A stretch of DNA of 64,000 nucleotides from Klebsiella quasivariicola (lineage in GTDB: Bacteria > Pseudomonadota > Gammaproteobacteria > Enterobacterales > Enterobacteriaceae): assembly GCF_002269255.1 (NCBI RefSeq), contig NZ_CP022823.1:4588001-4652000 (forward strand), given 5' to 3'. The first letter of the stretch is position 1. Each line of letters opens with the position of its first letter. The position numbers and the translations under genes were made by a program. The notes beneath the pieces are model-generated. The model was not told the origin of the DNA. It saw only the letters and a list, made by a program, of their open reading frames with translations, and searched no databases. Positions 36,392-45,182 of this stretch are shown piece by piece.

Positions 36392-37004
36392 GATGAATTC
36401 CCTTTACTAAATCACTATAATTAGCGTCAAAAATATCATTTATCATGTAAATGACATTTGCAAAATAGCAAAGGAGATTTTTAGGAATATATCAAGGCTA
36501 TGAGTGGCAGTGAAAAAAGGTACTTACGGGAAAAATAAACCACTTAAACCATACCAATTACTTAATGATGATGAGTGTAACCATAAACCACAAAAATAAA
36601 AACAGCACCGACAGTTAAGTGTAATTTAAGCATTAATAAAGCATTTTATTTTTAATACCATAAAATTAACAAGCCATTATCATTGAAAAATATTCCGTTA
36701 GCGCTCGAATACATTCACATGAAAAATAAATTTAATATTTTCATTCAGATAGCGCTTTCTTGCCGTCTCGAGCACCGCTCCCGATTGACGACATGTTGAA
36801 TGCAAAGCATTTTTTCAAATGAAACAAATGCGGGCCTCGCCGCGCGAGTCCAAAAAAGGATCTTCGGCAAAACAGGTACTGTATCAGCACATTTTGCTAA
36901 TTCCGTCAGTCAGTGCAAACCGCTTTTTCCGCGTCAGGGGTTGACTTTAAAACGGCTATCCAGTAACTCTAAAAGCATAACGATTTCATCTGGAGTTTGA
37001 CGCA
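36392..37004. other. leuO-leuL divergent control region
   Basis: The 613-bp gap is strongly AT-rich from about 36400 to 36760 and rises in GC only near leuL. In E. coli the equivalent segment carries H-NS and LeuO sites and the leuO promoter. No conserved gene is visible apart from the leu leader at its right end; a 66-codon + frame at 36800-37000 overlaps the leu promoter and is rejected. Confidence 0.6.
36941..36969 (+). promoter_or_regulatory. leuLABCD promoter
   Basis: TTGACT (36941-36946) and TAACTC (36964-36969) are separated by 17 bp and precede CTAAAAGCATAACG, the same arrangement as the E. coli leu promoter. It lies 35 bp before the leader peptide ATG. Confidence 0.85.
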
Positions 37005-37091
37005 ATGATTCGCACCACTCGTATCACCAGCCTACTACTACTAAACGCATGCCATTTGCGCGGTAGGCTGTTGGGCGACGTTCAGCGTTAA
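37005..37091 (+). CDS. leuL: leu operon leader peptide
   Basis: A 28-codon frame encodes MIRTTRITSLLLLNACHLRG followed by RLLGDVQR and stop. Four consecutive Leu codons are all the rare CUA (residues 10-13), so ribosome pausing at low charged leucyl-tRNA senses leucine supply. A CTGGAG ribosome-binding site precedes the ATG. The peptide has no function beyond attenuation; the terminator follows 24 bp after its stop. Confidence 0.95.
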   Translation: MIRTTRITSLLLLNACHLRGRLLGDVQR

Positions 37092-37114
37092 GTCATCTTC
37101 CAGCAAGACTATAA

Positions 37115-37141
37115 AACCCGCGCCTTGGCGCGGGTTTTTTT
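37115..37141 (+). terminator. leu attenuator
   Basis: The stem AACCCGCG/CGCGGGTT (37115-37122, 37129-37136) with a run of seven T forms an intrinsic terminator between leuL and leuA. It is the attenuator that opens when the ribosome stalls at the leuL leucine codons. Confidence 0.93.
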
Positions 37142-37186
37142 ATGCTCGTCAACAAGGCGCCAGGACACAGACTAAGGATCCAAACC

Positions 37187-38758
37187 ATGAGCCAGCAAGT
37201 CATTATTTTCGATACGACCTTACGTGATGGCGAACAAGCGTTACAGGCAAGCCTGAGTGTCAAAGAGAAACTGCAGATCGCTCTGGCCCTTGAGCGGATG
37301 GGTGTCGATGTAATGGAGGTCGGTTTCCCGGTTTCCTCTCCGGGCGATTTTGAATCAGTGCAAACCATCGCGCGCACCATTAAAAACAGCCGTGTTTGCG
37401 CCCTGGCGCGCTGCGTCGAGAAAGACATCGACGTGGCGGCGGAATCCTTAAAGGTAGCCGAAGCTTTCCGCATCCATACCTTTATTGCCACCTCGCCGAT
37501 GCACATCGCCACCAAACTGCGCAGTACCCTGGATGAAGTCATTGAGCGTGCGGTCTATATGGTGAAGCGGGCGCGCAACTATACTGACGACGTTGAATTC
37601 TCCTGTGAAGACGCCGGCCGTACGCCGATTGCCGATCTGGCTCGCGTCGTGGAAGCGGCAATCAACGCTGGCGCCACCACCATCAATATCCCGGATACCG
37701 TCGGCTACACCATGCCGTTCGAATACGCCAACATCATCAGCGGCCTGTATGAGCGCGTACCGAATATCGACAAAGCGATTATTTCCGTCCACACCCATGA
37801 TGACCTGGGTATCGCCGTCGGTAACGCCCTCGCCGCCGTCCACGCCGGGGCGCGCCAGGTCGAAGGCGCGATGAACGGTATTGGCGAGCGCGCCGGAAAC
37901 TGCGCGCTGGAAGAAGTGATCATGGCAATCAAAGTGCGCAAAGACATCATGAATGTGCACACCAACATTAATCATCATGAAATCTGGCGCACCAGCCAGA
38001 CCGTCAGCCAAATCTGCAATATGCCGATCCCGGCCAACAAAGCTATCGTCGGCACCGGCGCCTTCGCCCACTCCTCTGGCATCCACCAGGACGGCGTGCT
38101 GAAGAACCGCGAAAACTACGAGATCATGACCCCGGAATCTATCGGCCTGAACCAGGTGCAGCTGAACCTGACCTCCCGCTCCGGCCGCGCGGCGGTAAAA
38201 CACCGGATGGAAGAGATGGGCTACCAGGAGAGCGATTACAACTTGGATCATCTGTACGACGCGTTCCTGAAGCTGGCGGACAAAAAGGGCCAGGTCTTTG
38301 ATTACGATCTGGAAGCGCTGGCGTTTATTAACAAACAACAGGAAGAGCCGGAGCATTTCCGTCTGGATTACTTCAACGTCCAGTCCGGCTCCAGCGATAT
38401 CGCTACCGCATCGATCAAGCTGGTCTGCGGGGATGAAGTCAAAACTGAAGCCGCCAACGGCAATGGTCCGGTTGACGCTATCTACCAGGCGATTAACCGC
38501 GTTACCGATTACAACATTGAATTAGTGAAGTATGGCTTAAGCGCGAAAGGTCACGGCAAAGACGCCCTGGGCCAGGTGGATATCGTGGTTGACTATAACG
38601 GCCGCCGCTTCCATGGCGTCGGTCTGGCAACGGATATCGTTGAGTCGTCAGCAAAAGCCATGGTACACGTACTGAACAATATCTGGCGCGCCGCCGAAGT
38701 CGAAAAAGAATTGCAACGCAAAGCTCAGAATAAAGAGAACAATAAGGAAACCGTGTAA
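37187..38758 (+). CDS. leuA: 2-isopropylmalate synthase
   Basis: LeuA condenses 2-oxoisovalerate with acetyl-CoA, the first committed leucine step. The 523-residue protein (ATG 37187, MSQQVIIFDTTLRDGEQ) has the TIM-barrel metal site (D in FDTTLRDGEQ; HTHDDLG) and the C-terminal LeuA allosteric domain (from about residue 390). An AAGGAT motif precedes the ATG. An upstream frame starting at 37142 lies in the attenuator and is not used. Overlaps leuB by one base. Confidence 0.98.
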   Translation: MSQQVIIFDTTLRDGEQALQASLSVKEKLQIALALERMGVDVMEVGFPVSSPGDFESVQTIARTIKNSRVCALARCVEKDIDVAAESLKVAEAFRIHTFIATSPMHIATKLRSTLDEVIERAVYMVKRARNYTDDVEFSCEDAGRTPIADLARVVEAAINAGATTINIPDTVGYTMPFEYANIISGLYERVPNIDKAIISVHTHDDLGIAVGNALAAVHAGARQVEGAMNGIGERAGNCALEEVIMAIKVRKDIMNVHTNINHHEIWRTSQTVSQICNMPIPANKAIVGTGAFAHSSGIHQDGVLKNRENYEIMTPESIGLNQVQLNLTSRSGRAAVKHRMEEMGYQESDYNLDHLYDAFLKLADKKGQVFDYDLEALAFINKQQEEPEHFRLDYFNVQSGSSDIATASIKLVCGDEVKTEAANGNGPVDAIYQAINRVTDYNIELVKYGLSAKGHGKDALGQVDIVVDYNGRRFHGVGLATDIVESSAKAMVHVLNNIWRAAEVEKELQRKAQNKENNKETV

Positions 38759-39849
38759 TGTCGAAGAATTACCATATTGCCGTTTTGCCGGGTGATGGCA
38801 TTGGCCCGGAAGTGATGAACCAGGCGATGAAAGTACTGGAAGCCGTGCGTCAACGTTTTGCCATGCACATTACTACCAGCCAATACGATGTCGGCGGGAT
38901 TGCCATCGACCGCCAGGGTACCCCCCTGCCGCAGGCGACCGTCGCCGGATGCGAACAAGCCGATGCGATCCTGTTCGGCTCCGTTGGCGGCCCGAAATGG
39001 GAACATTTACCGCCTGCCGAGCAGCCAGAGCGTGGCGCGCTGCTGCCGCTGCGTAAACACTTCAAACTGTTCAGCAACCTGCGCCCGGCCAAACTGTATC
39101 AGGGGCTGGAAGCGTTCTGTCCGCTGCGTGCCGATATTGCTGCCAACGGCTTCGACATTCTCTGCGTTCGCGAACTCACCGGCGGCATTTACTTCGGCCA
39201 GCCGAAAGGCCGCGAAGGCAGCGGTCAACATGAGAAAGCCTTTGATACCGAGGTGTATCACCGCTTTGAGATCGAACGTATCGCGCGCATCGCTTTTGAA
39301 TCCGCCCGTAAGCGTCGTCACAAAGTGACTTCCATCGATAAAGCTAACGTCCTGCAGTCGTCCATTCTGTGGCGCGAAATCGTCAGCGAGATTGGTAAAG
39401 AGTATCCGGACGTTGAGCTGGCACATATGTATATCGACAATGCCACCATGCAGTTGATTAAAGATCCGTCCCAGTTCGACGTGCTGCTGTGCTCCAACCT
39501 GTTTGGCGACATCCTCTCCGACGAGTGCGCGATGATCACCGGCTCGATGGGAATGCTGCCGTCCGCCAGCCTGAACGAAGAAGGTTTTGGTCTGTATGAG
39601 CCGGCGGGCGGTTCCGCACCGGATATCGCCGGTAAAAATATCGCCAACCCGATTGCGCAGATCCTCTCCCTGGCCCTGCTGTTGCGCTACAGCATGAATG
39701 CCAACGAGGCCGCTACCGCGATTGAAAACGCGATTAACCGCACTTTAGAAGAAGGCGTTCGTACCGGCGACTTAGCGCGCGGCGCGGCGGCGGTCAGCAC
39801 TGATGAAATGGGCGATATTATTGCCCGCTATGTCGCAGAAGGGGTGTAA
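38758..39849 (+). CDS. leuB: 3-isopropylmalate dehydrogenase
   Basis: LeuB oxidatively decarboxylates 3-isopropylmalate with NAD. The 363-residue protein has LPGDGIGPEVMNQA at the N-terminus, ELTGGIYFG, the metal/substrate Asp residues in NLFGDILSDECAMI and the NAD loop EPAGGSAPDIAGKNIANP. The TAATG overlap with leuA indicates coupling. Confidence 0.98.
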   Translation: MSKNYHIAVLPGDGIGPEVMNQAMKVLEAVRQRFAMHITTSQYDVGGIAIDRQGTPLPQATVAGCEQADAILFGSVGGPKWEHLPPAEQPERGALLPLRKHFKLFSNLRPAKLYQGLEAFCPLRADIAANGFDILCVRELTGGIYFGQPKGREGSGQHEKAFDTEVYHRFEIERIARIAFESARKRRHKVTSIDKANVLQSSILWREIVSEIGKEYPDVELAHMYIDNATMQLIKDPSQFDVLLCSNLFGDILSDECAMITGSMGMLPSASLNEEGFGLYEPAGGSAPDIAGKNIANPIAQILSLALLLRYSMNANEAATAIENAINRTLEEGVRTGDLARGAAAVSTDEMGDIIARYVAEGV

Positions 39850-39851
39850 TC

Positions 39852-41252
39852 ATGGCGAAGACGTTATACGAAAAATTGTTTGATGCGCACGTGGTATATG
39901 AGGCGCAAAACGAAACCCCGCTGCTGTATATCGATCGTCACCTGGTGCATGAAGTGACCTCGCCGCAGGCGTTTGATGGTCTGCGCGCGCACGGTCGCCA
40001 GGTACGCCAGCCGGGTAAAACCTTCGCCACCATGGATCACAACGTCTCGACGCAGACTAAAGATATTAACGCGTCCGGTGAGATGGCCCGCATCCAGATG
40101 CAGGAGCTGATTAAGAACTGTAAAGAGTTCGGCGTTGAACTGTACGATCTGAACCACCCATATCAGGGCATCGTTCACGTTATGGGCCCGGAACAAGGCG
40201 TCACCCTGCCGGGGATGACCATCGTCTGCGGCGACTCCCATACCGCTACTCACGGCGCATTCGGTGCGCTGGCGTTCGGCATCGGTACTTCCGAAGTGGA
40301 GCATGTACTGGCAACCCAGACCCTGAAGCAGGGCCGGGCGAAAACCATGAAAATCGAAGTGCAAGGCAAAGCGGCGCCGGGCATTACCGCCAAAGATATC
40401 GTGCTGGCGATCATTGGGAAAACCGGCAGCGCCGGCGGCACCGGCCACGTGGTTGAGTTCTGCGGCGAAGCGATTCGCGATCTGAGCATGGAAGGCCGCA
40501 TGACCCTCTGTAACATGGCGATCGAGATGGGCGCGAAAGCGGGCCTGGTCGCGCCGGACGAAACCACCTTCAATTATGTACGGGGTCGTCTGCATGCGCC
40601 GAAAGGCAAAGATTTTGACGATGCCGTAGCATACTGGAAAACCCTGAAAACCGACGACGGCGCGACCTTTGATACGGTCGTGACGCTGCAGGCGGCAGAG
40701 ATTGCCCCGCAGGTGACCTGGGGCACCAACCCGGGCCAGGTGATTTCGGTAACCGATATTATCCCCGATCCGACGTCGTTCAGCGATCCGGTGGAGCGCG
40801 CCAGCGCCGAGAAAGCGCTGGCCTATATGGGCCTGAAATCCGGCATCCCGCTGACGGAAGTGGCTATTGATAAAGTGTTTATCGGTTCCTGTACCAACTC
40901 GCGCATCGAAGATTTACGCGCCGCGGCAGAAATCGCCAAAGGTCGTAAAGTGGCGCCGGGTGTTCAGGCACTGGTGGTGCCGGGCTCCGGTCCGGTAAAA
41001 GCGCAGGCGGAAGCGGAAGGGCTGGACAAGATCTTTATCGAAGCCGGCTTTGAGTGGCGTTTACCGGGCTGTTCTATGTGCCTGGCGATGAACAACGACC
41101 GCCTGAATCCCGGCGAGCGTTGCGCCTCTACCAGCAACCGTAACTTTGAAGGCCGCCAGGGTCGCGGCGGACGCACGCATCTGGTAAGCCCGGCCATGGC
41201 CGCCGCGGCAGCCGTTACCGGTCATTTCGCCGATATCCGTAATCTGAAGTAA
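39852..41252 (+). CDS. leuC: 3-isopropylmalate dehydratase large subunit
   Basis: LeuC with LeuD isomerises 2- to 3-isopropylmalate. The 466-residue aconitase-family protein contains the three [4Fe-4S] cysteines in VFIGSCTNSR and PGCSMCLAMNND, and CGDSHTATHGAFG. It follows leuB by 2 bp and precedes leuD by 10 bp. Confidence 0.98.
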   Translation: MAKTLYEKLFDAHVVYEAQNETPLLYIDRHLVHEVTSPQAFDGLRAHGRQVRQPGKTFATMDHNVSTQTKDINASGEMARIQMQELIKNCKEFGVELYDLNHPYQGIVHVMGPEQGVTLPGMTIVCGDSHTATHGAFGALAFGIGTSEVEHVLATQTLKQGRAKTMKIEVQGKAAPGITAKDIVLAIIGKTGSAGGTGHVVEFCGEAIRDLSMEGRMTLCNMAIEMGAKAGLVAPDETTFNYVRGRLHAPKGKDFDDAVAYWKTLKTDDGATFDTVVTLQAAEIAPQVTWGTNPGQVISVTDIIPDPTSFSDPVERASAEKALAYMGLKSGIPLTEVAIDKVFIGSCTNSRIEDLRAAAEIAKGRKVAPGVQALVVPGSGPVKAQAEAEGLDKIFIEAGFEWRLPGCSMCLAMNNDRLNPGERCASTSNRNFEGRQGRGGRTHLVSPAMAAAAAVTGHFADIRNLK

Positions 41253-41262
41253 GGAGACCATC

Positions 41263-41868
41263 ATGGCAGAGAAATTTACCCAACATACCGGCCTGGTGGT
41301 TCCGCTGGATGCTGCAAACGTCGATACCGATGCGATCATTCCTAAGCAGTTTTTGCAGAAAGTTACCCGCACAGGCTTTGGCGCGCACCTGTTTAACGAC
41401 TGGCGTTTCCTCGACGATAAAGGTCAACAGCCAAACCCGGAATTTGTACTGAACTTCCCTGAGTACCAGGGCGCATCTATTCTGCTGGCGCGCGAAAACT
41501 TCGGCTGCGGCTCCTCACGCGAGCATGCACCATGGGCGCTGACCGATTATGGTTTTAAAGTCGTTATTGCTCCGAGCTTTGCCGATATCTTTTATGGCAA
41601 CAGTTTCAACAACCAGCTGCTGCCGGTAACCCTCAGCGACGAGCAAGTCGATGAACTGTTCAAGCTGGTGCAAAGCAACCCGGGCATTCAGTTTGAAGTG
41701 GACCTGGAAGCGCAGGTGGTTAAAGCGGGGGATAAAACCTACAGCTTTAAGATCGACGACTTCCGCCGCCACTGCATGCTCAATGGTCTGGATAGCATCG
41801 GCCTGACGCTGCAGCATGAAGCGGCGATCTCCGACTACGAGCGGAAACTGCCGGCGTTTATGCACTAA
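41263..41868 (+). CDS. leuD: 3-isopropylmalate dehydratase small subunit
   Basis: LeuD provides the swivelling substrate-recognition domain of isopropylmalate isomerase. The 201-residue protein has DTDAIIPKQFL and the NFGCGSSREHAPWAL motif. An AAGGAG site lies 7 bp before the ATG. It ends the leu operon and is followed by an intrinsic terminator. Confidence 0.98.
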   Translation: MAEKFTQHTGLVVPLDAANVDTDAIIPKQFLQKVTRTGFGAHLFNDWRFLDDKGQQPNPEFVLNFPEYQGASILLARENFGCGSSREHAPWALTDYGFKVVIAPSFADIFYGNSFNNQLLPVTLSDEQVDELFKLVQSNPGIQFEVDLEAQVVKAGDKTYSFKIDDFRRHCMLNGLDSIGLTLQHEAAISDYERKLPAFMH

Positions 41869-41875
41869 CCTTCGG

Positions 41876-41906
41876 GCCCGGTCTTTTGACCGGGCTTTTA
41901 TTTTAT
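41876..41906 (+). terminator. leu operon terminator
   Basis: A perfect 8-bp stem GCCCGGTC/GACCGGGC (41876-41883, 41888-41895) with loop TTTT is followed by TTTTATTTTATT, 7 bp after leuD. Confidence 0.93.
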
Positions 41907-42263
41907 TGCTGAGAAAACTGAGATCTCACGCACAAAAACAATATTATTTTCTTCATCACCCGAGCAAAATGCGGACCTGGTATACGCCATAAAGACGAAT
42001 CATTTCGCTTTTTGCCTCTCCTTCCCGGCTGTTTTTTGTATTATCCCCTCACTGCAAGTAAAAATAAGGCACGAGTATTTACGATAAAAATATAACAATG
42101 TGAAAGAAGCGTTAATCCCATAGAGAACCCCTATAGCTCAGGACAAAAAAAAGCATTATTTTTCGATTTTTCTCCTCGTTATCTTCTCCCACAGAGAAAT
42201 ATTAACTAAGGATACGCCCGGGCCCCCGCATATCGGCCTCCCGGCCTCCTGTGGAGAGAAGAG
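41907..42263. other. Upstream region of the hydroaromatic cluster
   Basis: No gene is visible in this AT-rich stretch. It contains two interrupted dyads with LysR-type spacing: TATTT-N7-AAATA (42076-42092) and CATAG-N7-CTATA (42119-42135). A TATTAA hexamer near 42199 could serve as a -10. The last 45 bp before the ATG turn GC-rich and end in a GGAGAG ribosome-binding site. Confidence 0.55.
42119..42135. promoter_or_regulatory. Candidate LysR-type operator 1 (CATAG-N7-CTATA)
   Basis: The dyad ATAG-AGAACCC-CTAT (42120-42134) has the T-N11-A geometry of LysR-family boxes and lies 130 bp before the oxidoreductase ATG. The same half-sites with the same 7-bp spacer recur at 48266-48280 before the second MFS gene. 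Assignment to the LysR protein encoded at 47221-48117 is inference. Confidence 0.55.
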
Positions 42264-44297
42264 ATGAGCCACTACCCGCACCTTTTCAGTCCGTTGACCA
42301 TCAACGGTATGACGTTAAAAAACCGCATTATTATGCCCCCGATGGGCACTAATATGGCTACGCTCAACGGCGAAGTCTCGCAGGAACAGCTTGAGTACTA
42401 TGAACTTCGGGCCAAAGGCGGTACCGGGCTTATCACCATCGAAAACATCTGTATTGATTTCCCTTTCGCCTCCAACGGCACCACCCAGCTGCGTATCGAT
42501 AACGATCAATACATTCCGCGGTTGTTTAAATTAACCGAGACCCTGCATAAACATGGGGCCTGCGTATCCATTCAGTTAAATCATGCGGGCGCTTCCGCTT
42601 ACGCCTACCGACTGGAAGGCCAGACGCCGCTCTCTTCCTCCACCACGCCATCGAAGAAGCACGGTAATATTCCACGCCCGATGACCCATGAGGAAATTTA
42701 TCACGCGGTAGAAAAATTTGGCGATGCCGCAGAACGCGTTCGTCGTGCGGGCTTCGACAGCGTCGAAATTCATGCCGGCCACTCCTATTTAATTAGCCAG
42801 TTTTTATCACCGTTATTTAATAAGCGTACCGATGAATTTGGCGGCAGCGTCGAAAACCGCACCCGGATATTAAGTCTGATTGTCGACAAAGTTCGCGCCT
42901 GCGTCGGGCCGCGTTTCCCGGTCAGCTTGCGCATCAGCGCCGATGACTTCCTTAAGGGCGGTAATACCCTCGAAGATTCCCTGCGCATTCTTGAGCTCTG
43001 TCAGGATAAGGTCGATATCATCAACGTCTCTGCGGCACAGAACGACAACCTGAATCTGCAGATCGATCAGATGTCGCTGGAGGATGGCTGGAAGCGCTAT
43101 CTTTCCCGCGCGGTACGCGACAAATTCCATAAGCCCACGGTCATCGCCGGCAATATCCGCTCACCGCTGGTGGCCGAGGATATTCTCGCTAGCGGAGATG
43201 CCGATCTTATCGCTATTGGCCGCGGTCTGATTGCTGAACCGGAATGGGTACAGAAAGTACAAAGCGGTAATGAGCGTCTGATGCGTAAATGCATATCCTG
43301 CAACATCGGCTGCGCCGACCATCGTATCGCTCGCTCCCGCCCGCTGCGCTGCTCGATTAATCCGGATATCATTCATGGCGACGCCTACAAAATGCGCCGC
43401 GTCAATCGCGAGACTAACGTGGTGGTCATCGGCGCCGGTACCGCCGGGATGGTAGCCGCTTGCACCGCAGCGGAAGTCGGTTGCCATACCTGGCTGCTGG
43501 AAGCGAAAAACCACGTCGGCGGCCTCGCCAGCGAAATCTCCCGTCTGCCGGAGAAAAAACGCATCGCTGATTTCCCGCAGTTTATGAAAAATCGTATCGC
43601 CTCGCTGGATAACCTGATGCTTCAGGTCGGCAAACGGGCCGACGTGGCTTCAGTTTCCGCCCTGCGCCCGCATCTGATTGTCAACGCCACCGGCTCGACT
43701 CCGCTGCTGCCGCCGATCGAAGGATTACGGGAGAACATTGACGTCGAGAACGGCAAGATATTTTCCATTACCGGCATGATCGACAACCTGGCGAAATTTA
43801 CCGATATCGAGGGTAAACGCATCGCCGTGGTCGGCGCAGGTGCCGTTGGCCTGGACGTTATCGAATACTTTACCGCTCGCGGCGCGCAGGCGGTGCTAAT
43901 CGAGATGCAAGATTCCGCAGGTCGCGATCTCGACATCATTACCAAAAATGCCATGTTGACCATGCTTGACGAGTATCAGGTCGAGCAGCACATGAATACC
44001 CAATTGATGGCGGTCGCAGCCGATCACTTCCAGGTGAAAAATGCGCAACAGACCTTCGATATCCCCTTCGACTACGGCTTTGTCTGCCTGGGAATGCGCG
44101 CCAACCGGACGGGTCTCGACGAGATCGAACGCTGGGCCAATGCCAATAACGTCAAAATCATGAATATCGGCGACAGCCTGATGGCACGGCGCATTATCGA
44201 CGGCATCCGCGAAGGCCGCAATGTGCTGGACACCCTGGAAGACATGGGTGCGCTCGGCAGCCGCGAAGCACAACGAATTCCCTTTCTAACTTATTGA
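42264..44297 (+). CDS. FadH-like NADH:flavin oxidoreductase (OYE barrel + 4Fe-4S + FAD/NAD domain)
   Basis: The 677-residue protein has the layout of 2,4-dienoyl-CoA reductase, enoate reductase and trimethylamine dehydrogenase. Residues 1-335 form an Old-Yellow-Enzyme-type FMN barrel (LNHAGA at 105-110, EIHAGHSYLISQFLSP at 168-183). C343, C346, C350 and C363 fit a [4Fe-4S] site, and two Rossmann loops (VVVIGAGTAGMVAA near 386 and VVGAGAVGLDVIEYF near 522) bind FAD and NAD(P). Such enzymes usually reduce or form a C=C bond next to a carbonyl or carboxylate. It is the first gene of the operon with a shikimate dehydrogenase and a dehydroquinase, so a hydroaromatic ring acid is a likely substrate; this is inference. 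Confidence 0.85.
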   Translation: MSHYPHLFSPLTINGMTLKNRIIMPPMGTNMATLNGEVSQEQLEYYELRAKGGTGLITIENICIDFPFASNGTTQLRIDNDQYIPRLFKLTETLHKHGACVSIQLNHAGASAYAYRLEGQTPLSSSTTPSKKHGNIPRPMTHEEIYHAVEKFGDAAERVRRAGFDSVEIHAGHSYLISQFLSPLFNKRTDEFGGSVENRTRILSLIVDKVRACVGPRFPVSLRISADDFLKGGNTLEDSLRILELCQDKVDIINVSAAQNDNLNLQIDQMSLEDGWKRYLSRAVRDKFHKPTVIAGNIRSPLVAEDILASGDADLIAIGRGLIAEPEWVQKVQSGNERLMRKCISCNIGCADHRIARSRPLRCSINPDIIHGDAYKMRRVNRETNVVVIGAGTAGMVAACTAAEVGCHTWLLEAKNHVGGLASEISRLPEKKRIADFPQFMKNRIASLDNLMLQVGKRADVASVSALRPHLIVNATGSTPLLPPIEGLRENIDVENGKIFSITGMIDNLAKFTDIEGKRIAVVGAGAVGLDVIEYFTARGAQAVLIEMQDSAGRDLDIITKNAMLTMLDEYQVEQHMNTQLMAVAADHFQVKNAQQTFDIPFDYGFVCLGMRANRTGLDEIERWANANNVKIMNIGDSLMARRIIDGIREGRNVLDTLEDMGALGSREAQRIPFLTY

Positions 44298-44308
44298 GGA
44301 TTTTTGTC

Positions 44309-45172
44309 ATGGCAGAACGTATTACTGGACACACTGAACTGATTGGCCTGATCGCGACTCCGATTCGCCACAGCATGTCACCCACCATGCACAACGAGGC
44401 TTTTGCCCATCTCGGACTGGACTATGTCTACCTCGCTTTTGAAGTGGGTAACCAGGAGCTGAAAGACGTGGTGCAGGGCTTCCGGGCGATGAAGCTGCGC
44501 GGCTTCAACGTCTCTATGCCGAACAAAACCGAGATTTGCCAGTATCTCGATAAGCTGTCGCCGGCGGCGCAGCTGGTCGGGGCGGTTAATACCGTGGTCA
44601 ACGACGACGGCGTACTGACCGGGCATATCACCGATGGCACCGGCTACATGCGCGCTCTTAGCGAAGCAGGTATCGATATCATCGGCAAGAAGATGACCGT
44701 ACTCGGCGCCGGCGGCGCGGCAACGGCGCTCTGCGTCCAGGCGGCACTGGATGGCGTGAAGGCGATCTCTATCTTTAACCGTCGCGATAAATTCTTCGCC
44801 AACGCTGAAGAAACCGTGGCCAAGATCCGCAACAACACTAACTGCGAGATCCATCTGTTCGATCTGGACGATCATGACAAGCTGCGTGCCGAAATCGACA
44901 GCAGTGTGATCCTGACCAATGCTACCGGTGTAGGCATGAAGCCGTTTGAAGGACAAATGCTGCTGCCGGATGACAGCTTCCTGCGCCCGGACCTGATCGT
45001 CTCCGATGTCGTCTACAACCCGCGTAAAACCCACCTGCTGGAAGTTGCAGAGAAAAAAGGCTGCCGTACGCTGAACGGTCTGGGCATGATGCTGTGGCAA
45101 GGCGCGCGCGCGTTCGAAATCTGGACGGGTAAACAGATGCCGGTTGATTACATCAAAAGCATCCTGTTCTAA
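44309..45172 (+). CDS. ydiB: Quinate/shikimate dehydrogenase (YdiB-like)
   Basis: The 287-residue protein resembles E. coli YdiB more than AroE: NVSMPNKTE with catalytic K73, ITDGTGYM with D109, nucleotide loop GAGGAATA at 133-140 and the NRRDKFF segment, which in YdiB accommodates NAD as well as NADP. It oxidises quinate or shikimate to the 3-dehydro compounds or the reverse. The start ATG 44309 follows a TGAGGA ribosome-binding site that contains the stop of the upstream gene; a TTG at 44294 was rejected. The gene name follows the E. coli homologue and the substrate is not proven. Confidence 0.85.
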   Translation: MAERITGHTELIGLIATPIRHSMSPTMHNEAFAHLGLDYVYLAFEVGNQELKDVVQGFRAMKLRGFNVSMPNKTEICQYLDKLSPAAQLVGAVNTVVNDDGVLTGHITDGTGYMRALSEAGIDIIGKKMTVLGAGGAATALCVQAALDGVKAISIFNRRDKFFANAEETVAKIRNNTNCEIHLFDLDDHDKLRAEIDSSVILTNATGVGMKPFEGQMLLPDDSFLRPDLIVSDVVYNPRKTHLLEVAEKKGCRTLNGLGMMLWQGARAFEIWTGKQMPVDYIKSILF

Positions 45173-45182
45173 GGGCCAAGCG

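Noticed and set aside
36800..37000. 66-codon + frame upstream of leuL
   Set aside because: It overlaps the leu promoter, has no good ribosome-binding site and no similarity that I recognise.
42264..44297. Assignment of the oxidoreductase as FadH itself
   Set aside because: Domain order is the same, but the barrel and cofactor segments are too different from E. coli FadH, and the operon context is not fatty acid oxidation.
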